DNA of 64,000 nucleotides from JABCZH01 sp963803775 (GCA_963803775.1 CAWDNS010000007.1:1364001-1428000); one strand, 5' to 3'; shown: positions 50,933 to 60,448, numbered from the stretch's first letter. The notes: generated by a model not told the origin, from the letters alone. Made by a program: numbers and translations.

Positions 50933-51292
50933 TTAGACGCCAAGTTGATCTGAAGACAGTTTAGGTTGCGTGGGTTGCGGGCACTTCTTCAAATCTACAC
51001 CCAGCCCCCAGACATCGCGTGGTACCAGGGCCTCCAGGCCGACGTGGTGTTCCTTGAGACGGGTAAGCTGTGAAATCCAAATCACCCGAAATTCCGCTTT
51101 GTGCTGGCGGTATTGGATGGTCAGCCGGCTGCCCACCTGAAGCTGGCGGCGTACGAAACCCAGCCGGATGCCGGAGTCGGTGACGTCCAGGGTATGGGCC
51201 AGATCGCAGTAGGGTGCGCCGGAACTTTCATTGCCGGAGACTCGCACCGGCAAAACTGCTTTGGTTCGGGTGTTACGACGGCGATTATCCAC
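50933..51292 (-). CDS. PilZ domain protein (c-di-GMP receptor candidate)
   Basis: 119 residues. The N-terminal RRRNTRTKAVLPVRV supplies the RxxxR part and LAHTLDVTDSGIRLGFV the (D/N)xSxxG part of the PilZ c-di-GMP site, with Thr in place of the first Ser. The remaining beta-barrel (GSRLTIQYRQHKAEFRVIWI, HHVGLEALV) fits the domain. It is a single-domain protein, convergent with the FAH gene. Binding is predicted from the motif only. Confidence 0.8.
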   Translation of the reverse strand: MDNRRRNTRTKAVLPVRVSGNESSGAPYCDLAHTLDVTDSGIRLGFVRRQLQVGSRLTIQYRQHKAEFRVIWISQLTRLKEHHVGLEALVPRDVWGLGVDLKKCPQPTQPKLSSDQLGV

Positions 51293-51665
51293 TTCTAAAC
51301 TCCCTGCTGGCTTTGGCCCACGAAGCTTACTGAAGCCATTATTCCCCCCGCCAAGGCTCGGGCCAATAGCCCGAACGGGTGGGAAGGCCCCTCATAAGTG
51401 TTATGGATGCAGAGGTTTGCATAGGTAGGGGAAGAGTGCAGGACAGTGTTGTTCCGGCCGGAGAAGACAATTTGCATCTATATCAGAGCATGGGAGATTG
51501 GGTAACATGTGACCCGCGCAACTAGGCTCCGAGATGCGGGTTTGAATGGATAGTGGCAGGTAGGACTGAAGTGAATGGAGTCGGTTGCGCTGCGTTTGAG
51601 GGTTGGTGCGGCCGACTCCGGGAAAGACGGCGAGCTGTCCCGCAGTCTTCCAAAAAGGGGATGTC
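51293..51665. other. Leader region upstream of the FecR/DUF6600 gene
   Basis: 373 bp without a supported gene. It contains a short stem TCGGGC-N5-GCCCGA (51358-51374). I could not match it to a known riboswitch or small RNA. The length suggests a long 5' UTR for the downstream gene. Confidence 0.4.
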
Positions 51666-53909
51666 ATGAAGTTGCGCACACGTTTATCTCAATCCGGCAG
51701 GGTGGCAAGCGTACTGATCGTTTTAATAGCGGCAAGTGCATGGGCGCAGGACGCTCCCGCACAACCTCAGGCTACAGATCCTCAGGTTGCGTATCCTCAG
51801 GCCACCGCGCCGCAAGCGGGGAATCCTGGTGACCCTCAGACTCCAGATCCTCCGGGCCGGGTGGCGCGTTTGCAGTATATGACGGGACAGATCTCAGTGC
51901 AGCCAGAGGGCACAGGGGATTGGGTGCAGGGTTCAGCCAATCGTCCGTTGACGAATTCGGACAACGTCTGGGCGGATAAGGACTCGCGCGCGGAACTCGA
52001 CGCGGGCAGCGGCTTGCTGCGAATCAGCTCCGAGACCAGCCTCACGCTGACCGACGTTGATACCAATGTCGTGCAGGTGTCACTGCACCAAGGTGCGCTG
52101 AATGTGCATGTGCGCCACATGCCGGACGGCGAGGTCTGGGAGATTGACACTCCCAACCTGGCGTTTACGGTGAACAAACCGGGAGATTATCGTTTCGATG
52201 TCGATCCAAACGGAGATTCGACGACGATTACGGTATGGAAGGGCAAAGGTGAAGCTACTGGTCAGGGTACGCCAGTGCGCGTTCATGACGGCGAGTGGGC
52301 ACGGTTTACCGACGGCAATTCTCTGACGCACGAGATCAACGATGCTCCCCCGCCGGATGGTTTTGATGAATGGTGCAAGGTGCGAGACGCGGGCGAGGAG
52401 CGCTCGGCTTCTGCCCGTTATGTGAATCCGGATGTGGTCGGTTCCGGAGATCTCGATCAATACGGAACCTGGAAAGATTATCCAGACTATGGCCCGGTGT
52501 GGACGCCCACGGCAGTGGCTCCGGGCTGGGCGCCGTACAGCTATGGTCAATGGGCCTACGTGAGCCCGTGGGGCTGGACTTGGGTGGATGATGCCCCGTG
52601 GGGCTTCGCGCCCTTCCACTATGGCCGCTGGGCCTACGTCGGTACAGGCTGGGGATGGATACCTGGACCCTACTGGGCGCGGCCCTGGTATGCGCCGGCG
52701 CTGGTGGGATGGTTTGGCGGGCCGGGATGGGGCTTGGGGGTTGGTTTTGGATTCGGTTTTGGCTTCGGTGGACCCCGGTTCGGCTGGTCGCCTCTGGGCT
52801 TCCGGGAGCCGTTCCGCCCGTGGTATGGCGTTAGTCGCGGTTACTTCCGCAATGTGAACGTCAGCAACACGCGGATCACGAATATCAATCGCGAGACGAA
52901 CAATTTCTTCTCGGGACGAGGAGGCGTGCCAGCAAATCACTTCGCTAATGCGAGCAAGCCGGGCGGCTTTACCGCGGTGTCGCAGAACACGATGCAGCAC
53001 GGACTGCCGGTGCATGCCAATTCTATTCACGTCAGCCCTAATGATTTGAAGGGAGCTCAGTCTCTGAATAGGGTGAATGTGAGTCCGACGCGAGAAAGTA
53101 AGCTGGGCGCCCATGCGAGCGCGGGTGCACCGCCTGTATCGGCCGCGTTCTCGCGACCGACCGTGAGCCGCATGACTCCGCCGGCGGTGTCGTCAAGGGC
53201 GGCGGCGAGCCAGATGGCGACTGCGCGCGGAGCAGTGCGCGGCGCGCAGAATACTTCTGCCGCGCGTGCTCCAGAGAGGCACGCAGAGTCCATGCCCGCG
53301 CCAGCTGGACGCACCAGTCCCAGGCCTCCGGCGAGCGGTTCGTTCGCGCAGTCGAGAACCGAGCCGACGCAAATGGCGATGAATCGCAACGTTCCTCGTC
53401 CGCCGCAGAGCAGTATGCGGTCGTATCAAGGGTCTTCGTACGCCCGAAACGGCCCGACCGGTTCATCTCGGATATCAAATTCAACGCCAACCGGTTCACG
53501 GGCGGTCCCGCGTCCAGCGACGGGGAGCATGGCAAGCCGCTCCGCCATGAGTGGGCGCTTCGAGGGTTCGGCTTACGGCTCGTCGCGCAGCATGGGCAAC
53601 AGCATGCAGCGTCCTTCGGGACGAGTGCAGCCTGCGCCGCGCAGCTACTCGAGTTCGGAGAGCCGCGGAGGCTATGGACAAGCGTATTCGAGCCGGTCTT
53701 ATGGAAGTCCGTACAGCGGTCGTGGTGGCTATTCCAGCCGGTCGTACGCGAGTCCGTCGTATAGAGGCGCCTACGGCGGTCATGCCGGCTATTCAGCTCC
53801 GTCGTCACACAGCTACGGAAGCTCGGGCGGCGCTTATCACGGAAGCTCGGGATCGCATGGGAGTTCGGGTGGCCATAGCTCGGGGTCGCACGGAGGAGGG
53901 CATCGCTAA
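51666..53909 (+). CDS. FecR-domain/DUF6600 exported protein with low-complexity tail
   Basis: 747 residues. Signal peptide (VASVLIVLIAASAWA/Q), a Gln/Pro repeat linker (ATDPQVAYPQATAPQ), a FecR-type beta-helix domain at about 60-220 (VARLQYMTGQISVQPEGTGD, ELDAGSGLLRISSETSLTLT), then a DUF6600 Trp/Gly/Tyr-rich block (GWAPYSYGQWAYVSPWGWTW, PFHYGRWAYVGTGWGWIPG) around 290-390 with GFGFGFGFGG. The last 300 residues are Ser/Arg/Gly/Tyr low complexity. It is not next to a FecI sigma factor, so it is unlikely to be a signalling FecR; a surface structural role is more likely. Confidence 0.8.
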   Translation: MKLRTRLSQSGRVASVLIVLIAASAWAQDAPAQPQATDPQVAYPQATAPQAGNPGDPQTPDPPGRVARLQYMTGQISVQPEGTGDWVQGSANRPLTNSDNVWADKDSRAELDAGSGLLRISSETSLTLTDVDTNVVQVSLHQGALNVHVRHMPDGEVWEIDTPNLAFTVNKPGDYRFDVDPNGDSTTITVWKGKGEATGQGTPVRVHDGEWARFTDGNSLTHEINDAPPPDGFDEWCKVRDAGEERSASARYVNPDVVGSGDLDQYGTWKDYPDYGPVWTPTAVAPGWAPYSYGQWAYVSPWGWTWVDDAPWGFAPFHYGRWAYVGTGWGWIPGPYWARPWYAPALVGWFGGPGWGLGVGFGFGFGFGGPRFGWSPLGFREPFRPWYGVSRGYFRNVNVSNTRITNINRETNNFFSGRGGVPANHFANASKPGGFTAVSQNTMQHGLPVHANSIHVSPNDLKGAQSLNRVNVSPTRESKLGAHASAGAPPVSAAFSRPTVSRMTPPAVSSRAAASQMATARGAVRGAQNTSAARAPERHAESMPAPAGRTSPRPPASGSFAQSRTEPTQMAMNRNVPRPPQSSMRSYQGSSYARNGPTGSSRISNSTPTGSRAVPRPATGSMASRSAMSGRFEGSAYGSSRSMGNSMQRPSGRVQPAPRSYSSSESRGGYGQAYSSRSYGSPYSGRGGYSSRSYASPSYRGAYGGHAGYSAPSSHSYGSSGGAYHGSSGSHGSSGGHSSGSHGGGHR

Positions 53910-53934
53910 ATAAGAAGGGTCGAATCTCATTGGT

Positions 53935-53967
53935 AAAACGCCGCCTGATTCAGACGGCGTTTTATTG
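53935..53967 (+). terminator. Terminator after the FecR/DUF6600 gene
   Basis: AAAACGCCG-CCTGATTCAGA-CGGCGTTTT (53935-53963), flanked by A and T runs, so it can act on both strands. Confidence 0.85.
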
Positions 53968-54054
53968 TTTACAGCCTTTCATGAACCAAGAAAGTCGCTG
54001 GTGCTGTGCGGTTTGGGCGACTGGAACTGCCTCAGCAAGGGTTATCATGACTCG

Positions 54055-54861
54055 ATGATCAATGGGAAGCGCATCGCCGTGGTGTTGCCGGCGTATAACG
54101 CGGAAAAGACCCTACAGGCAACGGTGGGCGAACTCCCTGACCTGGTAGACGCTTGCATTCTTGTTGACGACCACAGTTCTGACCGTACCCTTGAGGTTGC
54201 CAAAAAACTGGGATTGCAGTGTTTCGTGCATGACCAGAATTACGGATACGGGCGCAACCAGCAAACTTGTTACCGGGAGGCGCTGGCTTCGGGTGCGGAC
54301 GTAGTAATCATGTTGCATCCTGACTATCAGTACACGCCGCTACTAGTGACGGCTATGGCGAGCATGGTGGCGTTTGGGGTTTACGACGTCGTTCTAGGAT
54401 CGCGTATTATCGGGGGCACGGCGCTGCGCGGGGGCATGCCGCTGTGGAAGTACGTGGCTAACCGCTTTCTCACGGCTTTTGAAAACTTTTTCCTGGGGGT
54501 GAAGCTATCGGAATATCACACCGGGTATCGTGCCTTCAGCCGGGACGTTCTCACTCGATTGCCACTGCTCGAAAACTCCGATGATTTTGTGTTCGACAAC
54601 CAGATGCTAGCGCAGTGCGTGTATTTCGGGTTTCGCATCGGAGAGGTGTCTTGTCCGACAAAGTATTTCGAAGAGGCTTCGTCGATCAATTTCAGCCGGA
54701 GCGTGAAGTACGGGTTTGGGGTACTGGCCACGACGCTGCAATTTGCCCTGCAAAAGGCAGGAGTGATGCAGTTCAGGATTTTCAGTGCCAAGGGGCGGCG
54801 GCTGGATCCGGGGCATGCTGCGTACTACGTCAAAGGGGCGGCAGCGGACTCGAAGGGGTGA
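54055..54861 (+). CDS. Family 2 glycosyltransferase
   Basis: 268 residues, GT-A fold: KRIAVVLPAYNAEKTLQATV at the N-terminus, CILVDDHSSDRTLEVAKKLG, GADVVIMLHPDYQYTP (a DxD-like acidic site is DPD/HPD) and EYHTGYRAFSRDVLTRLPLL. This resembles dolichol-phosphate-mannose-synthase-like transferases without the C-terminal membrane domain. ATG at 54055 is preferred, since the frame upstream contains non-family sequence. The sugar donor is unknown. Confidence 0.88.
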   Translation: MINGKRIAVVLPAYNAEKTLQATVGELPDLVDACILVDDHSSDRTLEVAKKLGLQCFVHDQNYGYGRNQQTCYREALASGADVVIMLHPDYQYTPLLVTAMASMVAFGVYDVVLGSRIIGGTALRGGMPLWKYVANRFLTAFENFFLGVKLSEYHTGYRAFSRDVLTRLPLLENSDDFVFDNQMLAQCVYFGFRIGEVSCPTKYFEEASSINFSRSVKYGFGVLATTLQFALQKAGVMQFRIFSAKGRRLDPGHAAYYVKGAAADSKG

Positions 54862-54902
54862 GATATTAGGCAGCGGTATTTCTTTTCATGGGAAAGGCAA
54901 GA

Positions 54903-54936
54903 ACCACAAAGGACACGAAGGTTCACAAAGGACACC
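54903..54936. repeat. CCAC-N-AGG-type dispersed repeat, copy 4
   Basis: accacaaaggacacgaaggt followed by tcacaaaggacacc, between the glycosyltransferase and the permease gene. Confidence 0.65.
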
Positions 54937-54994
54937 GGACATCCCGACTTCCCGGTTTGCGCTGCTTTTGTGGCGCGCGTAGCATCTAAAAAGC

Positions 54995-56233
54995 GTGGCG
55001 ACCACCGCCATCCCGCCGACACATCGTCCTCCAAAACTAGTCTTGGGGGAGATTCTAAGTTTTGCCTACGACACATTCTGCAGCAACAAGGTGCGTTTTG
55101 CTCTGACTGCGCTCGGCATGGTCATTGGCACCGCCTCGCTCATTCTGGTAGTCACCATCGGGATGACCGGCAAGCAATACGTTCTCAACCAGATCCAATC
55201 GATTGGTGCCAACCTGATCGATGCTGAATATCAGGGTGGAGCGCAGCGCAATGTAACTCCTGACCTGCTAACCATTGACGACATGTACGCGGTTTTGCAG
55301 CAGGTGCCGGGGATCGTGGCTGCATCGCCAGTAGTTCCTCTGGACGACCGCATTCCCATCGGGGGTGGCAAGGAACGTGATCTGCGCACTCTGGGGGTGT
55401 TCCCGGAGTACACCGTGGTGCGCAATCTGGTGGTGCTTTCGGGAAGGTTCTTCGATGCCCAGGACGAGCAGGCACGCAACAAAGTCGGCGTCATGCAGCA
55501 AAAAATGGCCGAAGACATTTATGGGTCGGTGGATAATGCGATCGGCAAGACGGTGAAAGTGAATGGGCTTCCCTTCACCATTATCGGGACCTTCCGCGAG
55601 CGGGTGAACACCTTCGGGGAATCGGAGGTGACTGACAACTCCATGCTGATCCCCTACACCGTGTCCCGCTTTTTTACCGACACAGGGGATGTGCGACAGC
55701 TTTATTTTTCCGCCGCCGAGCCTTCGATGGTGATCCCGATTACGCAGCAGGTGAAGAAGGTCATCGAGTCCAGGCATCGCCAAGAATCGGTGTACGATGT
55801 GCGAAATCTTACCGAACTGGTGGCGGTTGCCGACCGGACTGCCAACGCTCTAACGACTGTGCTCCTGCTGATTGCGACCATTACGCTATTGGTGAGCGGG
55901 ATCGGAATCATGAATATCATGCTGGCGACGGTGAGCTCACGGATTCGCGAGATTGGCATCCGCAAAGCCATCGGTGCAACCAATCGATCCATTCGTTACC
56001 AGTTTTTGTCGGAAGCCATCCTGATTTCTTTGATCGGCGGATTTGCGGGGGTGGTCATCGGTTTGGCCCTGCCGTTCTCGCTGCGATTCCTGACTGAATA
56101 TCGCATTCCGATTTCAGGGCTTTCGGCCATTGTGGCGATCCTGGTTTCGTCGCTGGTGGGGATACTGTTTGGGACCGTGCCCGCATCGCGGGCAGCCAAA
56201 CTCGATCCGGTGGAGAGTTTGAGGTACGAATAG
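54995..56233 (+). CDS. MacB-like ABC transporter permease (FtsX/MacB superfamily)
   Basis: 412 residues. An N-terminal membrane helix (FALTALGMVIGTASLILVVT), a large periplasmic MacB_PCD domain (about 55-270), then three membrane helices with the FtsX family signature ATVSSRIREIGIRKAIGATN, RSIRYQFLSEAILISLIGG and the closing FGTVPASRAAKLDPVESLRYE-like end. The ATPase and adaptor partners are not adjacent, so substrate and assembly are unknown. GTG start at 54995. Confidence 0.88.
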   Translation: MATTAIPPTHRPPKLVLGEILSFAYDTFCSNKVRFALTALGMVIGTASLILVVTIGMTGKQYVLNQIQSIGANLIDAEYQGGAQRNVTPDLLTIDDMYAVLQQVPGIVAASPVVPLDDRIPIGGGKERDLRTLGVFPEYTVVRNLVVLSGRFFDAQDEQARNKVGVMQQKMAEDIYGSVDNAIGKTVKVNGLPFTIIGTFRERVNTFGESEVTDNSMLIPYTVSRFFTDTGDVRQLYFSAAEPSMVIPITQQVKKVIESRHRQESVYDVRNLTELVAVADRTANALTTVLLLIATITLLVSGIGIMNIMLATVSSRIREIGIRKAIGATNRSIRYQFLSEAILISLIGGFAGVVIGLALPFSLRFLTEYRIPISGLSAIVAILVSSLVGILFGTVPASRAAKLDPVESLRYE

Positions 56234-56279
56234 CTTCTAGCTGCAAGGACGCGAAGGTTCTGGCTAGTAGCTAGAAGCT
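56232..56279. repeat. 11-bp perfect inverted repeat after the permease gene
   Basis: AGCTTCTAGCT (56232-56242) and AGCTAGAAGCT (56269-56279), with a 26-bp spacer. It overlaps the permease stop codon. No T-run; possible RNA-stabilising hairpin. Confidence 0.5.
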
Positions 56280-56382
56280 GCATGGCAAAAAGAAGGCCGG
56301 GCTGGTTCGCCCGGCGCGTCTACTGCTTCACCTTCAGGGAGCGACTTGGTTTCGAGGTCCCTGTAGATCTTTGTGGTTTTGC

Positions 56383-56613
56383 TTACATCACCATGGCCAA
56401 ATTCTCCAGTTCGTGCTGCAACACCGGAATGGAGCAACCAGACATCTCCACCCGACCGGCAGCATCGAATGCCGCTTGCTGCGAAACGCCGTAGCCCCTA
56501 CCCATCAAGAACACCTGCAGGAGTTCTGCCGCCTCCCGTGAATCGATCAGGCCGCCCTGTAACAGGTCGCTGCGTAAGGCACTTAGTTCCGTTGTCGTGA
56601 ATCGTTCTCTCAT
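56383..56613 (-). CDS. Small hypothetical protein, helical
   Basis: 76 residues starting MRERFTTTELSALRSDLLQG after CGGAGG at good spacing. Predicted helices (SREAAELLQVFLMGRGYGVS, QQAAFDAAGRVEMSGCSIPV). No family recognised. The ribosome-binding site and composition support translation; similar small proteins occur in acidobacterial genomes, but I cannot name a match. Confidence 0.55.
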   Translation of the reverse strand: MRERFTTTELSALRSDLLQGGLIDSREAAELLQVFLMGRGYGVSQQAAFDAAGRVEMSGCSIPVLQHELENLAMVM

Positions 56614-56919
56614 CGCCATCACCTCCGACTCGACCTCTTTACCGGATTAGACGCCGCAGATGCCGTGAAAGTTACCTGCAATTTCATTGCCGGATTGACG
56701 GTTTCACAAAACCTCCAGGAAAAGAGTCTCATGCTTGAATTAAACCCTTGGCGATGCAATAAGTTGCGGTCGGGTGGAAGTGCCCCTTCGATTTGGTAAC
56801 TGGTTTCAACTGAGTGGCAGAGTGTGCAGTGACCTGACACACTGTGTCGCTTCTGCAACCAGAGAGCGAGATACATGGCCCAGCGTGGATCAAATTGCGC
56901 CTAGGTGAGACAGGTTGCT
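56614..56919. other. Intergenic region
   Basis: 306 bp between two minus-strand small genes. It contains the small palindrome AGTGTG ... CACACT near 56818-56841. Nothing else supported. Confidence 0.4.
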
Positions 56920-57090
56920 TCAGGCGGGATCGGTTACGGCTTCATCGATCAACAAAATGGGAATGTTGTCCCGAATTGGATAAACCCGGTGGCATGCGCT
57001 GCATTTCAAACCCTCTCCGTTCTCTTTCAAGGCGAGAGATTTCTTGCAGACGGGACAGACCAGGATGTCAAGCAGGTCTTTGGGGATCAT
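56920..57090 (-). CDS. Trm112-like zinc protein
   Basis: 56 residues: MIPKDLLDILVCPVCKKSLA with a CxxC zinc knuckle, then EGLKCSACHRVYPIRDNIPI with a second CxxC, and LLIDEA at the end. Trm112-family proteins activate methyltransferases by zinc-ribbon interactions. No methyltransferase is adjacent. Length and motif match the bacterial UPF0434/Trm112 group. It is divergent from the B12-riboswitch transcript. Confidence 0.88.
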   Translation of the reverse strand: MIPKDLLDILVCPVCKKSLALKENGEGLKCSACHRVYPIRDNIPILLIDEAVTDPA

Positions 57091-57219
57091 GGAGTTATTT
57101 ATACAACATTCGGGCGAGCACAGCATGCACCTACAGCGACGAGGATCGCGCAATTGACTTTCACCGCACGGGCGAGTAGATTCCCACAACGTTAGTTTTG
57201 TTCTTTCCCAACATACTTT

Positions 57220-57428
57220 GGTTCGCGCACCCTCATCAGCATTGATGAGGAGGGAAGCGGGTGAGAATCCCGCGCTGCCGCGCAACTGTAAGCGAGGAAA
57301 TGGCAGCCAGTCACTGGGGACAAATCCCTGGGAAGGCTGGTTGTGATCGCCGGATGGATTTGTCTGGCGGGCCAAGGCCCGTCGCACAGTTTGTCCTAAC
57401 TCGCCAAGCCAGGAGATCGGCGCGAACC
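57220..57428 (+). promoter_or_regulatory. Cobalamin riboswitch
   Basis: P1 stem GGTTCGCGC (57220-57228) pairs perfectly with GCGCGAACC (57420-57428). The core has GGGTGAGAATCCCGCGCTGC, CGCAACTGTAA (B12 box) and AAGCCAGGAGAT near the 3' end, all landmarks of cobalamin (AdoCbl/MeCbl) aptamers. It ends 39 bp before the btuB-like start codon. B12 binding would lower expression of the transporter. Confidence 0.92.
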
Positions 57429-57467
57429 GCCAACACCAACCCCTTTCGCGTGAAAAAGGAGGAGTGC

Positions 57468-59657
57468 ATGCGGTGCTATTGGATTCTTGCCGGTATTCTT
57501 GTCTTCGTGGCGGCTGCTTCCGCAGCCGAAATCAAAGTAAAAGTTGTCGACCCGCAATCCGCTGTAGTCGCCGGGGCCCAGGTTGCTCTATTTGTTGGCG
57601 GCAGCTCGACTCCAGTGGCAGTACAGGATTCGTCGCCCGAGGGAACAGTGGTATTTCGCAATGCTGGCTCGGGCTCGTACCATCTGCGAGTATTAGCACC
57701 CGGCTTCGCCCCACAGAGTGTTGACATTTCCGCCGGCGGAGAGATCACAGTAAATCTTGTGCTGGCCACAACAGCGGAGACGGTGCTGGTGACCGCGACC
57801 CGCAACCCGGTCCCGAGCGAGGATGGCGGAGCCAGTGTCGCCACCTTGAGCAGCCAGCAACTGCAAGTGATGAACCCGGTCGCTGCCAACGATGCCCTGC
57901 GTTTTCTGTCCGGCGCCGTGGTGGACACTGCGGGGCAGCGGGGCGGACTGTCGTCGCTATTCGTGCAAGGGGGCAATTCCAACTACAACAAAGTGATCGT
58001 GGATGGAGTGAGCATTGATCAGCCTGGAGGGACTTTTGATTTCGGAACTCTTCCACTTACCGAAGCTGATCGGATGGAGTTCTTGCGGGGCGCGCAAAGC
58101 ACTCTCTACGGCTCTGACGCGATGACCAGCGTGGTGCAAGTGTGGACGCGCACCGGCAGCACTCCCGTCCCAGAATTACGGTTCGGCGCGGATGCTGGCA
58201 ATTATGGCACCGAGAATGGATACGCGTCGCTTTCGGGCGCGAACGGCCGCTTCGATTACGATATTTTCGGAAATCAGTTCAACACCACTGGCTCCGGCCC
58301 GAACGACGCTTATTCAAATTCTCTGGTAGGCGTGAACGCTGGAGCTAAGCTGACTGATTGGGCGGCATTGCGTTTACGAATGCGGCACGACAACAGCGTC
58401 AGTGGAGTGCAAGGAGAGTGGAACTTCAACGGCCAGCCGTTGTTGTCTCCCGATCTCGATCAGCGCGCGCGGCAAAACAACTTGCTTGCAAGCCTTGAAC
58501 TGACCATCACCGGACCCTCGCGCTGGACGCATCGCATTACCGGATACGAGTGGACACTGGGAAGGGCCAACACAGATTTTGTTACCAACCCAGGGCGGGT
58601 GACGCCGTTCGGCGAGGTCGATCTTCCTTTCGCGGAATATGCCCGCTTCAACCGCGCCGGATTCGATTACCAGGGCGATTATGTTGAGCGCAGTTGGGCT
58701 CACACCACATTTGGATATGAATTCGAAGACGAAAACGGCACGGTCAGCGATCCCATTCCGCCTCCGCCGACGGTTGCCCACGGATTGCGCTTAAACGACG
58801 CGGTCTATGGCCAGCAGGCGCTCACGCTCGGTCGTCTGAGTGTTGTTGCCGGAGCTCGCTTCGTTCACAACACGACCTTTGGCAACGTTGGAGTTCCGCG
58901 GATTGCCCTGGGATTACAGGTTTTGCGGGGTGGTCAGAAATTCTCCGGTACGCGCTTGAAGTTTTCTTACGCTACCGGGATCAAAGAACCACGGTTTGAA
59001 GAAACCTTCGGTATCGGTCCGTTTCAGATCCCCAACCCCAATCTGAAAGCGGAGAGAAACCGAGCCTTTGAAACCGGGTTCCAGCAGAATTTCTTCACCG
59101 GCAAAGTTGTTTTGAACGCCACTTATTTCAACAACCTGTTCCATGACCAGATCGAATTCATTACGGTGAATCCGATGACATTTGTCGGGCAGTACATCAA
59201 TCTGGAGAAGTCGCTGGCTCACGGTGCAGAGGTTGAGTTGCAGGGAAGGCTTAATTCAAAGCTGTCCTGGAACTCGTCCTACACGTATACATCCACGGAG
59301 ATTCTGGAGGCGCCGCCGGGCACAGCGCCACCCTTTGCTGACGGGGATCCTCTGCTGCGGCGTCCTCGACACTCCGCAGCCAGCTTGCTGTCTTATCTAG
59401 GGAAACGCTGGGGAGCGAATCTAGGGGGAAGTTTCGTGGGCAGACGCGCGGACTCGGACTTCTTCGGTTTCAACATCAATCATGCGCCCGGCTACGTACT
59501 AGTGAATGCGGGCGGTTGGTATGCCATCAACTCCCGCGTGACCGCGTATGTAAACCTCGAGAATATTCTCGACAAACAGTACAACGAGGTCGTGGGATAT
59601 CCGGCGCTGGGTGTCAATGTTCGGGCGGGGATGCGTTTCCGGATCGGAGGGGAGTAA
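57468..59657 (+). CDS. btuB: TonB-dependent vitamin B12 receptor, BtuB-like, with N-terminal CarboxypepD_reg-like domain
   Basis: 729 residues. A signal peptide (WILAGILVFVAAASA/A), a CarboxypepD_reg/Cna-B-like domain (about 22-105: IKVKVVDPQSAVVAGAQVAL, LRVLAPGFAPQSVDISAGGE), a plug (about 108-215: ETVLVTATRNPVPSEDGGAS, LFVQGGNSNYNKVIVDGVSI, ERMEFLRGAQSTLYG-like), then the 22-stranded barrel to the aromatic-poor end AGMRFRIGGE. Outer-membrane uptake of corrinoids is inferred from the cobalamin riboswitch 39 bp upstream. No btuCDF or cob genes follow. The N-terminal domain is usual in Acidobacteriota/Bacteroidota receptors but absent in E. coli BtuB. Confidence 0.88.
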   Translation: MRCYWILAGILVFVAAASAAEIKVKVVDPQSAVVAGAQVALFVGGSSTPVAVQDSSPEGTVVFRNAGSGSYHLRVLAPGFAPQSVDISAGGEITVNLVLATTAETVLVTATRNPVPSEDGGASVATLSSQQLQVMNPVAANDALRFLSGAVVDTAGQRGGLSSLFVQGGNSNYNKVIVDGVSIDQPGGTFDFGTLPLTEADRMEFLRGAQSTLYGSDAMTSVVQVWTRTGSTPVPELRFGADAGNYGTENGYASLSGANGRFDYDIFGNQFNTTGSGPNDAYSNSLVGVNAGAKLTDWAALRLRMRHDNSVSGVQGEWNFNGQPLLSPDLDQRARQNNLLASLELTITGPSRWTHRITGYEWTLGRANTDFVTNPGRVTPFGEVDLPFAEYARFNRAGFDYQGDYVERSWAHTTFGYEFEDENGTVSDPIPPPPTVAHGLRLNDAVYGQQALTLGRLSVVAGARFVHNTTFGNVGVPRIALGLQVLRGGQKFSGTRLKFSYATGIKEPRFEETFGIGPFQIPNPNLKAERNRAFETGFQQNFFTGKVVLNATYFNNLFHDQIEFITVNPMTFVGQYINLEKSLAHGAEVELQGRLNSKLSWNSSYTYTSTEILEAPPGTAPPFADGDPLLRRPRHSAASLLSYLGKRWGANLGGSFVGRRADSDFFGFNINHAPGYVLVNAGGWYAINSRVTAYVNLENILDKQYNEVVGYPALGVNVRAGMRFRIGGE

Positions 59658-59662
59658 GACTC

Positions 59663-60448
59663 TTAGTTCTTGGCTCGTGCCCGTCCGCGAAATGATGCTT
59701 CGGGCTGGTTCGAATCATCCAGCCTCGACGTAGCCGAATGTTCCAATCGGCTATGGTGACTATCGGCGGCGATTCCGCAGGCCAAGGGCATAGGGGCGAC
59801 GGAGTGCGAGCCCTGATACTTGCCGCGGGCGAGCAGGAGTTTTTCGAGGTCCTGGCCTTCGAGCGGCTGCTGGCGTCCCAGAAGATGGGTCACCAGGGCG
59901 ATCTGAGCAAAGTGCTCCACGGTCTCCATCTTCATATAAGCATTGTGCAAAGTGTCGGCGTAGGCTACGACGCCGTGATTGGACATTAGGATGGCGTCGT
60001 ATTGGGGAATCAGCGGTTCCAGCGTCTCGCTCAGTTCCGGCGTTCCCGGAGTTCCGTAGCGAGCCAGGGGAATCGAACCGAGGCCGATGACGACTTCGCA
60101 GACCAGCGGCTTATTGAGCGCGATTCCGGCGGCGGCGAATCCAGTGGCCGTCGGGGGATGGGCATGCACGATGCCGTGAATATCAGGGCGAAGCTTGTAG
60201 ATCAGCAGGTGCATGGCAATTTCGCTCGAAACATGGTGTCGGCCGGCGAGCGGGCGGCCTTCGTAGTCGACGATTACCATGTCCGCGGGACGCAAGAAGC
60301 CCTTGCTCATGGAAGTGGGTGTGGCCAGAATGCGTTCTTCGTCGAGGCGTACCGATAAGTTGCCGTCTGTGGCCGCCACGTAGCCCCGGTCGTACAGCAT
60401 CTTGCCGAACACGGCTATCTCACGTCGATGCTGGCGTTCGCTGGACAT
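59663..60448 (-). CDS. Class II aldolase/adducin family protein
   Basis: 261 residues. YVAATDGNLSVRLDEERILA near the N-terminus and the zinc-binding HAHPPTATGFAAAGIALNKP plus SNHGVVAYADTLHNAYMKME match L-fuculose-phosphate/ribulose-phosphate epimerase-type class II aldolases. The last 30 residues (ATSRLDDSNQPEASFRGRAR) look unlike the family and include a text-like low-complexity repeat at the 3' end. Substrate unknown. Convergent with btuB, 5 bp apart. Confidence 0.85.
   Translation of the reverse strand: MSSERQHRREIAVFGKMLYDRGYVAATDGNLSVRLDEERILATPTSMSKGFLRPADMVIVDYEGRPLAGRHHVSSEIAMHLLIYKLRPDIHGIVHAHPPTATGFAAAGIALNKPLVCEVVIGLGSIPLARYGTPGTPELSETLEPLIPQYDAILMSNHGVVAYADTLHNAYMKMETVEHFAQIALVTHLLGRQQPLEGQDLEKLLLARGKYQGSHSVAPMPLACGIAADSHHSRLEHSATSRLDDSNQPEASFRGRARAKN

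Noticed and set aside
51293..51665. c-di-GMP riboswitch or other known RNA in the long leader between the PilZ and FecR genes
   Set aside because: No GEMM core or other recognised aptamer motif could be found by eye.
52080..53114. 344-codon minus-strand ORF opposite the FecR/DUF6600 gene
   Set aside because: Arg/His/Pro-rich composition typical of an antisense shadow; no recognisable domain.
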